Below the pieces are notes generated by a model, which was not told where the DNA came from, made no database searches, and saw only the letters and a program-made list of their open reading frames with translations. Positions 1 to 7,762 of a DNA stretch of 64,000 bases are shown here, one piece after another. The stretch comes from JABWAJ01 sp038323375 (lineage in GTDB: Bacteria > Bacteroidota > Bacteroidia > Chitinophagales > Saprospiraceae): the NCBI GenBank assembly GCA_038323375.1, contig JBBQGV010000016.1, positions 1-64,000 of the forward strand, read 5' to 3'. The first letter of the stretch is position 1, and each line of letters begins with the position of its first letter. Made by a program: the position numbers and the translations under genes.

Positions 1-1076
1 CAGGGCGTGACTTAGAGTCACGGCCTGACACACCCCCCGCGATCTATTTCAAAATCAGCCCCGTGGTGCAGGAAATCGTGCGCCGGAAAAACCCCAACCT
101 GCGCGCAGACTGCCAGGTTTTGGTGGATGTTTTGAATGAAAAATTGGATTACCAAGCCGGGGTGGGGCACCTCCTCAACGCTACCTACGAAGACGCGCTG
201 CATTTTGCCCGCTATGCCGAAGCAGTGTTTTTCAACCTGCCCGAACCCGACACTGATTTATCCATTTTGACGAACTGCATCGGCAGTTTCCACCAGACGA
301 CCGGCAATTTAGACAAGGCTTTTTATCATTACGAAGCAGGCATTCGGGTGAATAAAGCCCTTTGTGCTTTAGCCCCTGACAACCCGAACTATAAAAACGG
401 GTTGGCGATTTCGTACGAAAGGTTAGGCTCCACGCAGAGAACGCTGGGCAATTTGGAGGAGGCGTTGACTTTTTTTGAAAAGGATATCGAATTGACTAAA
501 GAACTGTACGAAGCGTATCCACAAAATGTGGAGTTCAAAAACGGGTTGGCGATTTCGTACTCCAAGTTAGGCTCCACGCAGAGAACGCTGGGCAATTTGG
601 AGGAGGCGTTGACTTTTTTTGAAAAGTACAATGAGTTAGAAAAAGAACTGTACGAAGCGTATCCACAAAATGTGTCGTTCAAAAACGGGTTGGCGATTTC
701 GTACGAAAGGTTAGGGGACACGCAGAGAACGCTGGGCAATTTGGAGGAGGCGTTGACTTTTTTTGAAGAACGTTGCCGATTGGGAAAAGAACTGTACGAA
801 GCGTATCCACAAAATGTGTCGTTCAAAAACGGGTTGGCGATTTCGTACTATAGACTTGGCCAGTTGTTTGAAGAGCAAAAAAACTTACCAAAAGCATTTG
901 AATATTTTGAGCTGGATTTGAAATTTACAGAACTGACCTTTGAGAGCAGCCCGCGCAATGTGGAATACCGCAAAAATCTCCGGATCAGCTACGATAACAT
1001 GGGGGAAATTTCGGAAAAGTTGGGTAAAAAGGAGCTTTCGGAAGCTTATTTTGAAAAGGCCAGGTCGCTTGAATGA
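1..1076 (+). CDS. TPR-repeat protein, 5' end outside window
   Basis: The reading frame is open to the left edge of the window, so the gene begins upstream; the first in-frame start-like codon (GTG at 63) is probably internal. The protein is built of tetratricopeptide-type helical repeats with an unusual 48-residue period. Each unit contains NLEEALTFFE, then ELYEAYPQNV and NGLAISY, and the last two units are more divergent. Such repeats are protein-interaction scaffolds. Proteins of this kind in Bacteroidota and cyanobacteria are often the C-terminal part of larger signalling or CHAT-type proteins, but nothing here shows which. The gene ends in a plain TGA and the next gene is 450 bp away. The exact function is unknown; assignment to the TPR superfamily is secure. 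Confidence 0.85.
   Translation, partial: GRDLESRPDTPPAIYFKISPVVQEIVRRKNPNLRADCQVLVDVLNEKLDYQAGVGHLLNATYEDALHFARYAEAVFFNLPEPDTDLSILTNCIGSFHQTTGNLDKAFYHYEAGIRVNKALCALAPDNPNYKNGLAISYERLGSTQRTLGNLEEALTFFEKDIELTKELYEAYPQNVEFKNGLAISYSKLGSTQRTLGNLEEALTFFEKYNELEKELYEAYPQNVSFKNGLAISYERLGDTQRTLGNLEEALTFFEERCRLGKELYEAYPQNVSFKNGLAISYYRLGQLFEEQKNLPKAFEYFELDLKFTELTFESSPRNVEYRKNLRISYDNMGEISEKLGKKELSEAYFEKARSLE
397..828 (+). repeat. three near-identical 144-bp tandem DNA repeats coding TPR units
   Basis: Units 397-540, 541-684 and 685-828 are almost identical at DNA level; each starts in the shared phrase ACGGGTTGGCGATTTCGTAC. A further partial copy of the start lies at 829. Differences cluster in codons for the exposed helix residues, for example KDIELTK, KYNELEK and ERCRLGK. 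High DNA identity suggests recent duplication or gene conversion. Confidence 0.9.
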
Positions 1077-1480
1077 GTGGGAGAGCGGGGGTCTTTGGCC
1101 TGCTATATGCCGTCAGCTTTTGGGGTGGGCGGGCGGGGTGTTTAGCAAAAATTGAGGGGTCATCTCAGACGCAGGAAAAGGGGTCATCTCAATTTTTGCG
1201 AATCGGAACCCGGTTTTTTGAGAGGTCACCTGCTTCGTGCCTCCGCAGAGGTTACCTAAAAAACCTTGCGTATAGCGAAAACACGATCCAATATAAGGAT
1301 ATCATTGGCTGCAAATTGAGCGGCGTATATACTGCACGCCGCCAGGTTTTGTGCATCAGTCATGCTTACTCGTTCTACGACATTACACTTGAAGTCATAG
1401 GCCGAATGCAATGCCAAAACTCAATGATGTGAGGGACAAAAAACTTAGTTTCACTTCAAAACTAAGTAAACCTTTTTTCC
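1077..1480. other. non-coding gap with inverted and direct repeats
   Basis: No convincing gene lies between the TPR gene and nadA. An 11-bp perfect inverted repeat (GCAAAAATTGA at 1145-1155, TCAATTTTTGC at 1189-1199) encloses two direct copies of GGGGTCATCTCA (1156-1167 and 1180-1191). This could be the remnant of an insertion-sequence end, but no transposase coding is visible. The rest, 1200-1440, shows nothing I recognise. Confidence 0.5.
1443..1467. promoter_or_regulatory. candidate operator: 9-bp perfect inverted repeat before nadA
   Basis: ACTTAGTTT (1443-1451) and AAACTAAGT (1459-1467) are exact reverse complements separated by 7 bp. The right arm lies about 14 bp upstream of the -7 element at 1481, where a -33 element would sit. 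That is a good position for a repressor of NAD synthesis. The regulator is not identifiable from the window. Confidence 0.5.
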
Positions 1481-1488
1481 TACCTTTG
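1481..1488 (+). promoter_or_regulatory. Bacteroidota -7 promoter element of nadA
   Basis: TACCTTTG matches the Bacteroidota consensus TAnnTTTG exactly and lies 40 bp before the nadA ATG. No clear TTTG -33 box is seen; that position is occupied by the inverted repeat. Confidence 0.6.
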
Positions 1489-1528
1489 CGTTGTCAAAGT
1501 ATCGTTTACGTCTCAAAAGCAACGCACC

Positions 1529-2539
1529 ATGACGGCATTGGCAACCGCAGAAAAATATTTGAATAAAAATGGCTACTTAGATTTGGAAGTAGACCCCTCC
1601 CTCGACCTCGTCGCTGAAATCCAGCGGCTGAAAAAAGAAAAGAACGCGGTGATTCTGGCGCATTATTACCAGGAGTCCGAGATTCAAGACGTAGCCGACT
1701 ACATTGGCGACAGCCTGGGGCTTTCGCAGCAAGCCGCCAAAACAGAAGCCGACATCATCGTTTTTGCCGGGGTGCATTTTATGGCAGAAACGGCCAAAAT
1801 CCTGTCGCCGCACAAAAAAGTGCTGCTGCCCGACCTCAAAGCCGGGTGTTCGCTGGCGGATTCCTGTCCGGCACCATTGTTCCGGAAATTCAAGGAAAAA
1901 TACCCCGACCACGTCGTGGTGAGTTACATCAACTGCACCGCCGAACTGAAAACCCTGACGGATATTTGCTGCACGTCCACCAATGCCGTGCATGTCATCA
2001 ACAGCATTCCGGAAGACCAAAAAATCATCTTTGCGCCCGATATCAACCTGGGTCGGTATTTGGTGAAAAAAACAGGCCGCGACATGGTGCTCTGGAACGG
2101 TTCGTGCATGGTGCACGAGATTTTTTCGGCTGAAAAAATCGCCAAACTGCGCGTGCGCTACCCCGAAGCGCTGTTCATCGCCCACCCGGAATGCGAAACG
2201 CATATCTTAGATCAGGCAGATTTTATTGGCTCTACCACAGGTCTGCTGAAATTTACCATCGCCAACGGAGCGAAGGAGTTCATTGTGGCCACCGAAGCGG
2301 GTATCCTGCACCAGATGGAAAAATCGTCGCCGCACAAAACCTTTATTCCGGCACCGCCTGAAAACAACTGCGCCTGCAACGAATGCCCGCACATGAAGCG
2401 CAATACGATGGAAAAACTCTACCTGTGCATGCAGCACGAATTGCCCGAAATTGAGCTGCCACAGCACATCATTGAGGAAGGGCGGTTGTGTATTGACCGG
2501 ATGTTAGATATTTCGGCGAAAGCGGGGTTGGTAGGTTAG
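1529..2539 (+). CDS. nadA: quinolinate synthase NadA
   Basis: NadA condenses iminoaspartate with dihydroxyacetone phosphate to quinolinate, the first committed step in de novo NAD synthesis, using a [4Fe-4S] cluster in the cytoplasm. The 336-residue protein shows the family landmarks: an N-terminal HYYQESEIQDVADYIGDSL stretch, AGCSLADSC near residue 107, the Cys-rich LTDICCTSTNAVHVI, HPEC near 222, and the C-terminal CACNECPHMKRNTMEKLY that carries a cluster Cys. Length is normal for the family. It is preceded by a -7 element and a palindrome that may be its operator. No nadB or nadC is adjacent, so it stands alone here. Its 3' end converges on the minus-strand amidotransferase gene with only 7 bp between them. 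Confidence 0.96.
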   Translation: MTALATAEKYLNKNGYLDLEVDPSLDLVAEIQRLKKEKNAVILAHYYQESEIQDVADYIGDSLGLSQQAAKTEADIIVFAGVHFMAETAKILSPHKKVLLPDLKAGCSLADSCPAPLFRKFKEKYPDHVVVSYINCTAELKTLTDICCTSTNAVHVINSIPEDQKIIFAPDINLGRYLVKKTGRDMVLWNGSCMVHEIFSAEKIAKLRVRYPEALFIAHPECETHILDQADFIGSTTGLLKFTIANGAKEFIVATEAGILHQMEKSSPHKTFIPAPPENNCACNECPHMKRNTMEKLYLCMQHELPEIELPQHIIEEGRLCIDRMLDISAKAGLVG

Positions 2540-2546
2540 TTTTGTT

Positions 2547-4439
2547 TCAATACGCCCGTTCATTCCGCTTCTCCATATAATTCATAAAGGCGCGGTTGAC
2601 CACCCGATTGCCGCCGGGCGTGGGGTAGTTGCCTGAAAAATACCAGTCGCCGTTGTTGTTCGGGCAGGCTTTTTGCAGGCCCTCAATGGTTTGAAAAATG
2701 ACTTCTACTTTGGGTTTGATGCCCGGAGGTGAAACGATTTCGGCAATTTTTTGTGAAACCTGTTCGTATTCAAACTGATCGTAGAGGAACTTCACCTCGT
2801 TCACGATTTTGTCTTTGGGCAGGTCTTCCTGGGCTTTGCACCGCTCGTAAGCTTCCCACATAAGGTTCTCTTGGCCGGCTTCTTTCAGCAGGCGCACCAG
2901 CGCCTGAAAAGCGACAAAATCTTTCATTTTCGACATGTCAATGCCATAACAATCGGGGTATCGGATTTGCGGTGCCGAAGAAACCACGATGATTTTTTTG
3001 GGACGCAGGCGCGACACAATCTGGATGATGCTGTCGCGCAGGGTGGTGCCGCGCACGATGGAGTCGTCGAGCAAGACTAACGTATCTTTTTCATTTTCCA
3101 CAATGCCGTAGGTCACGTCGTACACGTGCGACACCATTTCGCCGCGGTTCGCATCGGAGGTAATGAAGGTGCGGAGTTTTTCGTCTTTCACCACCAATTT
3201 CTCCACACGCGGGCCCATCGAGAGGATTTTTTCTAATTTGGCGGGTTTGATGTCAGCGCCCATTTTCAGAATTTTTTCCTGTTTGATCGCGTTCAACTCT
3301 TTTTGCACGCCTTCCATCAACCCAAAAAATGCCGACTCTGCCGTATTGGGTACAAAAGAAAAAATCGTGTGTTTGAAGTCAAAATCTGCTGCTTGTAATA
3401 CCTTTCTGGCTAATTGTTCGCCCAATTTTTTGCGCTCTAAATAAATATCGCGGTCGTTGCCCCTGGAAAAATAAATGCGCTCGAAAGAACAGGCAGCGCG
3501 GGGCATCGGCTCCGTGAAAGGCTTTTCTAAGATCGTCCCATTTTTTTTGATGATGAGCGCATGGCCGGGCTTTAGTTCGTGTACCTTGCTGATGTGGGCG
3601 TTGAAAGAAGTTTGCAAAGCCGGGCGCTCGGAAGCCACCGCCACAATTTCTTCATCCTGGTAATAAAAAGCGGGTCGGATGCCCGAAGGGTCGCGCATCA
3701 CAAAAGCGTCGCCATGCCCGATCATGCCGGCCATGACGTAGCCGCCATCAAATTTTTTACTGGCGCGGCGCAGCAGGCGTTGCACGTCGAGGTTGTCGTA
3801 GATCAGGTCGTTGATCTGGATATTGTTGTAGCCGTCGGGTTTGAACCACGTGTGCAGGCGCTGCACTTCGTCGTCGAGGAAGTGCCCGATTTTTTCCAGC
3901 ACGGTGACGGTATCTGATTTTTCCTTGGGGTATTGCCCCAGCTCTACTAATTCGTCGAACAACTCGTCTACATTGGTCAGGTTGAAATTGCCGGCTAAGA
4001 TCAGATTGCGCGAGATCCAGTTATTTTGGCGCAGAAAGGGGTGGCAGGTTTCGATGGTATTGTCGCCGTGGGTGCCGTAGCGCAGGTGCCCCAGCAGCAC
4101 TTCGCCCACATAAGGTTTATTTTCTTTCAGCCAGACAGGGTCATTCAACTGTTCCGGCGGCAGCTCGTTGAAGTGCCAGTATACCTGATCGAACAAATCG
4201 GCTAAGTAGTTGGAGGCGTTGCTGCGCTTGCGGCTGATGTATTTGGTGCCCGGCACCGGGTCGAGTTTGATGGTTGCGAGGCCGGCACCGTCCTGGCCGC
4301 GGTTGCGCATTTTCTGCATCAACAGGCGGAGTTTGCTCAGGCCATAGAGGGTGGAACCATATTTTTCCTGATAAAAATCGAGGGGTTTCAGCAGGCGGAC
4401 TAACGCAATGCCGCATTCATGCTTAATGGTATCGCTCAT
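2547..4439 (-). CDS. purF: PurF-type amidophosphoribosyltransferase, long form
   Basis: Glutamine amidotransferase of the PurF type, which makes phosphoribosylamine from PRPP and glutamine in purine synthesis. The start at 4439 gives MSDTIKHECGI, so the nucleophile Cys would be freed by removal of a short propeptide as in PurF. The N-terminal Ntn-hydrolase domain shows RNRGQDGAG, GHLRYGTHG and NFNLTN. The PRPP loop LVLLDDSIVRGTT lies near residue 460. The protein has 630 residues, well over the roughly 470-510 of typical PurF, with an extra insert between the two domains and a longer C-terminus. Long forms of this kind occur in Bacteroidota, sometimes beside a normal PurF, so it may be a paralogue. 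An upstream start at 4481 is open but less likely. Confidence 0.82.
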   Translation of the reverse strand: MSDTIKHECGIALVRLLKPLDFYQEKYGSTLYGLSKLRLLMQKMRNRGQDGAGLATIKLDPVPGTKYISRKRSNASNYLADLFDQVYWHFNELPPEQLNDPVWLKENKPYVGEVLLGHLRYGTHGDNTIETCHPFLRQNNWISRNLILAGNFNLTNVDELFDELVELGQYPKEKSDTVTVLEKIGHFLDDEVQRLHTWFKPDGYNNIQINDLIYDNLDVQRLLRRASKKFDGGYVMAGMIGHGDAFVMRDPSGIRPAFYYQDEEIVAVASERPALQTSFNAHISKVHELKPGHALIIKKNGTILEKPFTEPMPRAACSFERIYFSRGNDRDIYLERKKLGEQLARKVLQAADFDFKHTIFSFVPNTAESAFFGLMEGVQKELNAIKQEKILKMGADIKPAKLEKILSMGPRVEKLVVKDEKLRTFITSDANRGEMVSHVYDVTYGIVENEKDTLVLLDDSIVRGTTLRDSIIQIVSRLRPKKIIVVSSAPQIRYPDCYGIDMSKMKDFVAFQALVRLLKEAGQENLMWEAYERCKAQEDLPKDKIVNEVKFLYDQFEYEQVSQKIAEIVSPPGIKPKVEVIFQTIEGLQKACPNNNGDWYFSGNYPTPGGNRVVNRAFMNYMEKRNERAY

Positions 4440-4544
4440 GTATGTTTTTGAAATGAAGTTGTAAAGGTACGTTAAATACAATTACTGAAACGGCAGGAAG
4501 GCGCGCATAGTTTTGAGAATTAGGAAGGAACAGCAGCAAGTTTC

Positions 4545-4552
4545 TATCTTTG
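4545..4552 (+). promoter_or_regulatory. -7 promoter element of hutH
   Basis: TATCTTTG fits TAnnTTTG and lies 27 bp before the chosen hutH ATG at 4579. A start at 4513 would lie upstream of this element, which argues for the later ATG. Confidence 0.55.
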
Positions 4553-4578
4553 TCCTCCCTATCCAAATAGCGGACAAA

Positions 4579-6066
4579 ATGAACAAAAAACATTGGATCA
4601 GCCCGGATCATCTGGGCCTTGAAGCCGTTATGGCTAATATGGCTGACGGCGCAACGCTGCATCTTTCGCCTGAAAGTGCGCAAAGAATCAGCCGTTGCCG
4701 CGACTTTCTCGAAGATTGTCTCCATAAAGAAGATCAACTGCACTACGGTATTAATACCGGATTTGGATCGCTTTGCAATATCCAGATTTCCCATGCTGAG
4801 ATTGAGGCGCTGCAACAAAACCTCGTGCGCTCGCATGCCTGCGGGGCCGGCGACGAAGCGCCTTCCGAAATTGTCCGCCTCATGCTTTTCCTCAAAGCGC
4901 AAAGCCTTTCGTATGGCTATTCTGGGGTTCGGGAGGAATTGGTTCAGCAGCTTTTAAAGCTTTTTAACTATGGCATTACGCCGGTCGTCTACCAATTGGG
5001 ATCTCTCGGTGCTTCGGGCGACCTGGCACCTTTGGCCCACCTGAGCCTGCCGCTCATCGGCGAAGGAGTAGTTTATTATCAAAACCAAAAAATGAAAGCG
5101 GCGGAAGCCCTCAAGCTGGCGGGGGTTGGTTCGGTAACCCTGAAAGCCAAAGAGGGATTAGCCCTGCTCAACGGCACCCAGTTTTCTACGGCGTACGCCG
5201 TATGGTGCGTCCACCACGCTAAACGTTTGTATCGCATCGCGAATCGCTGCGCCGCGCTGTCTATGGATGTGTTCGACTGCCGGTTGTCGCCTTTAGACCA
5301 CCGCCTGCACCACATCCGTCCGCATGCCGGACAGGTGCAAACGGCTATTGAGGTGCTGCAACTGCTGGAAGGCAGCGAAATTGCCCGGCAGCCCAAAGTG
5401 AACGTTCAGGATCCTTATGCCTTCCGTTGCGTTCCGCAAGTGCATGGCGCCAGTTGCGACGCCATCAATTACGTCGCTTCCGTGACCCTGACGGAAGTCA
5501 ACGCGGTGACGGACAATCCGAACATTTTCCCTGAAGAAGGGGATATTCTTTCCGGCGGGAATTTTCATGCACAGCCGCTGGCACTTGCACTCGATTTTTT
5601 AGCCATCGCTTTGGCCGAGCTGGGCAGTATTTCCGAAAGGCGTACTTATCAGTTGATTTCCGGGAACCGCGGCCTGCCGGCATTTCTCATTGCCGATCCG
5701 GGGTTGCATTCCGGCCTCATGATTCCTCAATACACGGCTGCGTCCATTGCCAGCCAGAACAAACAACTTTGCACGCCTGCTTCCGTGGATTCGATCGTGT
5801 CGAGCAACGGCCAGGAAGACCACGTCAGCATGGCCGCCAATGCGGCTACCAAAGCCTGGCGGGTGGTGAAAAACGTGGAAACGATTCTGGCCATCGAATG
5901 GATGACGGCTGCGCAGGCTCTGGAGTTCAGAAGACCTGCCCATACTTCGCCCGCACTTGAGGCCTTGTTTGCGCAATACCGAGAAGTCGTAACGAAATTA
6001 GATTCAGACCGGATTCTTCAGGAAGATATTGCGAAAACAGTGGCTTTTTTGCAGGAGTGGCTGTGA
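4579..6066 (+). CDS. hutH: histidine ammonia-lyase HutH
   Basis: Histidine ammonia-lyase deaminates L-histidine to urocanate, the first step of histidine degradation. The MIO cofactor triad Ala-Ser-Gly is in GSLGASGDLAPL at residues 145-147, the catalytic Tyr is in HYGINTGFGS near residue 56, and the signature QDPYAFRCVPQVHG follows near 280. The 495-residue length from the ATG at 4579 fits the family. The other hut genes (hutU, hutI, hutG) are not adjacent, so the pathway is either scattered or incomplete in this genome. MIO enzymes also include phenylalanine and tyrosine lyases and aminomutases, but the RCVPQVHG context favours histidine as substrate. Confidence 0.9.
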   Translation: MNKKHWISPDHLGLEAVMANMADGATLHLSPESAQRISRCRDFLEDCLHKEDQLHYGINTGFGSLCNIQISHAEIEALQQNLVRSHACGAGDEAPSEIVRLMLFLKAQSLSYGYSGVREELVQQLLKLFNYGITPVVYQLGSLGASGDLAPLAHLSLPLIGEGVVYYQNQKMKAAEALKLAGVGSVTLKAKEGLALLNGTQFSTAYAVWCVHHAKRLYRIANRCAALSMDVFDCRLSPLDHRLHHIRPHAGQVQTAIEVLQLLEGSEIARQPKVNVQDPYAFRCVPQVHGASCDAINYVASVTLTEVNAVTDNPNIFPEEGDILSGGNFHAQPLALALDFLAIALAELGSISERRTYQLISGNRGLPAFLIADPGLHSGLMIPQYTAASIASQNKQLCTPASVDSIVSSNGQEDHVSMAANAATKAWRVVKNVETILAIEWMTAAQALEFRRPAHTSPALEALFAQYREVVTKLDSDRILQEDIAKTVAFLQEWL

Positions 6067-6067
6067 G

Positions 6068-6559
6068 TTATTGCCCCTGAGGCTGCTGCAAGGCTTTTTT
6101 GAACAGATCCTGAAAAAAATTAACCCCCAGTTGGGTCATGCTGTTTGCCGCAAAAGGCGTTTTGCCACCGTCTTTGTACCAAATGTAGTAGACGCAATTG
6201 TTATTTAAGTAAAAATCGCCTTCGAGTGCATTCCGGCCATCCACCTGAAAAAAGATCCGGCCTTCCGGTTTGCAGGCATTGTTGATCATGGGCACATCTG
6301 CTGCGATGTGCTGGATCGTACTCTTGACCGCGTTTGGATCATTTTGGCTGACCGCAATATTGAGGTTGTAGAACACAAAATCAATGTAATCGCATTTGCT
6401 CCACAGCATTTCCAGGGTGTCTAAAGCAATGCTTGGATAAAGCGCAGCGCCGGCGTTCGTTGTCGGAGCGGCGGGTTCCTGTTTTTCTTTTTTTGACGAT
6501 TCCTGGCAGCCAAAGAGTACCATGCTCGCGATGGCGAATAAACAATAGATACGGATCAC
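6068..6559 (-). CDS. small lipoprotein of unknown function
   Basis: A 163-residue protein with a lipoprotein signal peptide: a hydrophobic stretch followed by the lipobox LFGC with Cys at residue 18, then a charged linker ESSKKEKQEP. The start codon is GTG. The mature part is predicted globular, with no domain I recognise; it contains the words NNCVYYIWYKDGGKTPFAANSM. It is convergent with hutH (1 bp between stops) and lies downstream of the beta-barrel gene on the same strand, so the two may be cotranscribed. It is probably anchored in the outer or inner membrane facing the periplasm. Confidence 0.75.
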   Translation of the reverse strand: MIRIYCLFAIASMVLFGCQESSKKEKQEPAAPTTNAGAALYPSIALDTLEMLWSKCDYIDFVFYNLNIAVSQNDPNAVKSTIQHIAADVPMINNACKPEGRIFFQVDGRNALEGDFYLNNNCVYYIWYKDGGKTPFAANSMTQLGVNFFQDLFKKALQQPQGQ

Positions 6560-6593
6560 AGTATTTTTATTTAATGATGAAAAAAAATCGGTT

Positions 6594-7190
6594 TTAAAAC
6601 AAATAGATGCCCCGGATGCTTACGTGGCGTCCCAAAATCCGACCATCGCCAGCATCAGCCTGCAAGCTGTTCAGGTGCTTTGACCAGCGCACATCCAAGC
6701 CAAAGTTTTCAGAAAAATGAAAGGTTGCGCCCAAAACCAGCGAAAAGAGGTCAGGGTTGAAGGTTTGAATATCGGTAATGTCTTCTCCCACTGCGTCAAT
6801 TACTTTATAATTGATGAGCCGGCTATAAGAGCCGCCTAAATAAACCCTGAACTTCCAGTCGGTAAAGCTGACAAACACCGGTGCCTCTACCATATTCAGG
6901 CGGATGTTGTCGTAAATCGAAGACGGGTCGTCACTTCGGGAACGATTGCTGCCCGACTGGGAGTAAAGCAATTCTAGCGTCAGGTTCCATTTGTCGGCCA
7001 GCAGGGCTGAAGCCCGAAGGCCGCCGACTAAGCCAATCTGGTTATAGCCGGCTAAGCGGTCGCCGTCAAGTTGCGACATGTTAAACCCGGCCGTTATTCC
7101 ACCCTGAAAGCGTTGTGCCTGCATGGTAGTGGATACAAATACGAACATTGCCACTGGCAACATCAGATGCAGAAAGTTTGTTCTCTTCAT
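6594..7190 (-). CDS. outer-membrane beta-barrel protein (PorT/OmpA-barrel-like)
   Basis: The start at 7190 gives a clear signal peptide (MKRTNFLHLMLPVAMFVFVS to TTMQAQ). The mature protein alternates hydrophobic and polar residues in short strands, begins RFQGGITAGFNMSQLDGD and ends with an aromatic-terminated strand HVSIRGIYLF, as outer-membrane barrels do. This resembles the PorT-like or outer-membrane protein beta-barrel families common in Bacteroidota. No specific cargo or role can be assigned. A longer start at 7229 is open but would place residues in front of the signal peptide. A -7 element lies at 7272-7279. Confidence 0.78.
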   Translation of the reverse strand: MKRTNFLHLMLPVAMFVFVSTTMQAQRFQGGITAGFNMSQLDGDRLAGYNQIGLVGGLRASALLADKWNLTLELLYSQSGSNRSRSDDPSSIYDNIRLNMVEAPVFVSFTDWKFRVYLGGSYSRLINYKVIDAVGEDITDIQTFNPDLFSLVLGATFHFSENFGLDVRWSKHLNSLQADAGDGRILGRHVSIRGIYLF

Positions 7191-7271
7191 GAGCGTATCA
7201 AATTTTTCATGTGTGAATAGTTGTTTCATAGCTTATCAATTTAAAGGATTTGCTTTTCCGAACTGGCTCTG

Positions 7272-7279
7272 CAAAAATA
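7272..7279 (-). promoter_or_regulatory. -7 promoter element for the beta-barrel gene
   Basis: On the minus strand the sequence reads TATTTTTG, an exact TAnnTTTG match, about 80 bp before the start at 7190. Confidence 0.45.
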
Positions 7280-7362
7280 AGATTATACACTGACATCCAC
7301 CCATCGGGATTCCGCGAATGCGTGGGGGTGGAAAAGATACTTTCCAAATGAATCAGTTATTT

Positions 7363-7370
7363 TACCTTTG
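7363..7370 (+). promoter_or_regulatory. -7 promoter element 5 bp before a start codon
   Basis: TACCTTTG fits TAnnTTTG. The ATG of the next gene starts at 7376, so transcription should begin at or very near the start codon, giving a leaderless or nearly leaderless mRNA. Confidence 0.5.
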
Positions 7371-7375
7371 CCGTT

Positions 7376-7699
7376 ATGGGAATGTTCAAATACACTACCG
7401 GAAATCTTAAAAAATTGGAAGCCCTGATGGAGGAGTTGGGCTACCTCGTTCGTTATGAAAAAGGCAATTTTCAGTCGGGATATTGCATTGTTCAGGACAA
7501 AAAGATTGCAGTTGTGAGTAAGTTTTACGACGCAGAGGGGCGTATCAATTGTTTGTTAGAAATCATTGCCAGCCTTGAGATTGAAGCGACGGCGTTGAGT
7601 GAAAAATCGCAAAAATTATACCGCGTGGTTAGTGGCCTGGGAGGGGAGGGGAGAGAGGGAGAGGAGGAGAGGGGGAGAGGGGGAGAGGGGCAAATTTGA
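7376..7699 (+). CDS. small conserved-looking protein with low-complexity GA-coded tail
   Basis: A 107-residue cytoplasmic protein without signal peptide or membrane segment. The first 85 or so residues look like a real small fold (KYTTGNLKKLEALMEELGY, GYCIVQDKKIAVVSKFYD). The last 20 residues (GEGREGEEERGRGGEGQI) are coded by a pure purine tract and look non-native. This suggests that the original C-terminus was replaced when the tract arose. I do not recognise a named family. It sits just upstream of, and in the same direction as, the metallo-hydrolase gene. Confidence 0.6.
   Translation: MGMFKYTTGNLKKLEALMEELGYLVRYEKGNFQSGYCIVQDKKIAVVSKFYDAEGRINCLLEIIASLEIEATALSEKSQKLYRVVSGLGGEGREGEEERGRGGEGQI
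7639..7690. repeat. 52-nt homopurine GA tract with G-quadruplex motif
   Basis: Every base from 7639 to 7690 is G or A. The runs at 7639-7641, 7643-7646, 7648-7651 and 7657-7659 satisfy the G3+N1-7 quadruplex pattern on the plus strand. The tract encodes the tail of the preceding small gene and ends 9 bp before its stop. Confidence 0.9.
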
Positions 7700-7762
7700 A
7701 AAAAGCGGGGAATACAACAACCGTTACAAATCATAACCATCATCGAAGTCAGGATTACTTTT

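Noticed and set aside
389..826. A 145-codon minus-strand reading frame across the TPR repeats
   Set aside because: It is the antisense shadow of the repeated TPR units and repeats with the same 144-bp period.
1073..1432. A 119-codon plus-strand reading frame after the TPR gene
   Set aside because: No family resemblance, runs through the repeat-containing gap and overlaps the TPR stop codon.
1577..2203. A 208-codon minus-strand frame inside nadA
   Set aside because: Antisense of a well-conserved gene; composition rich in Phe, Gln and His, typical of reverse frames.
4513..4578. Earlier start for hutH
   Set aside because: It would lie upstream of the likely -7 element at 4545 and adds residues absent from the family.
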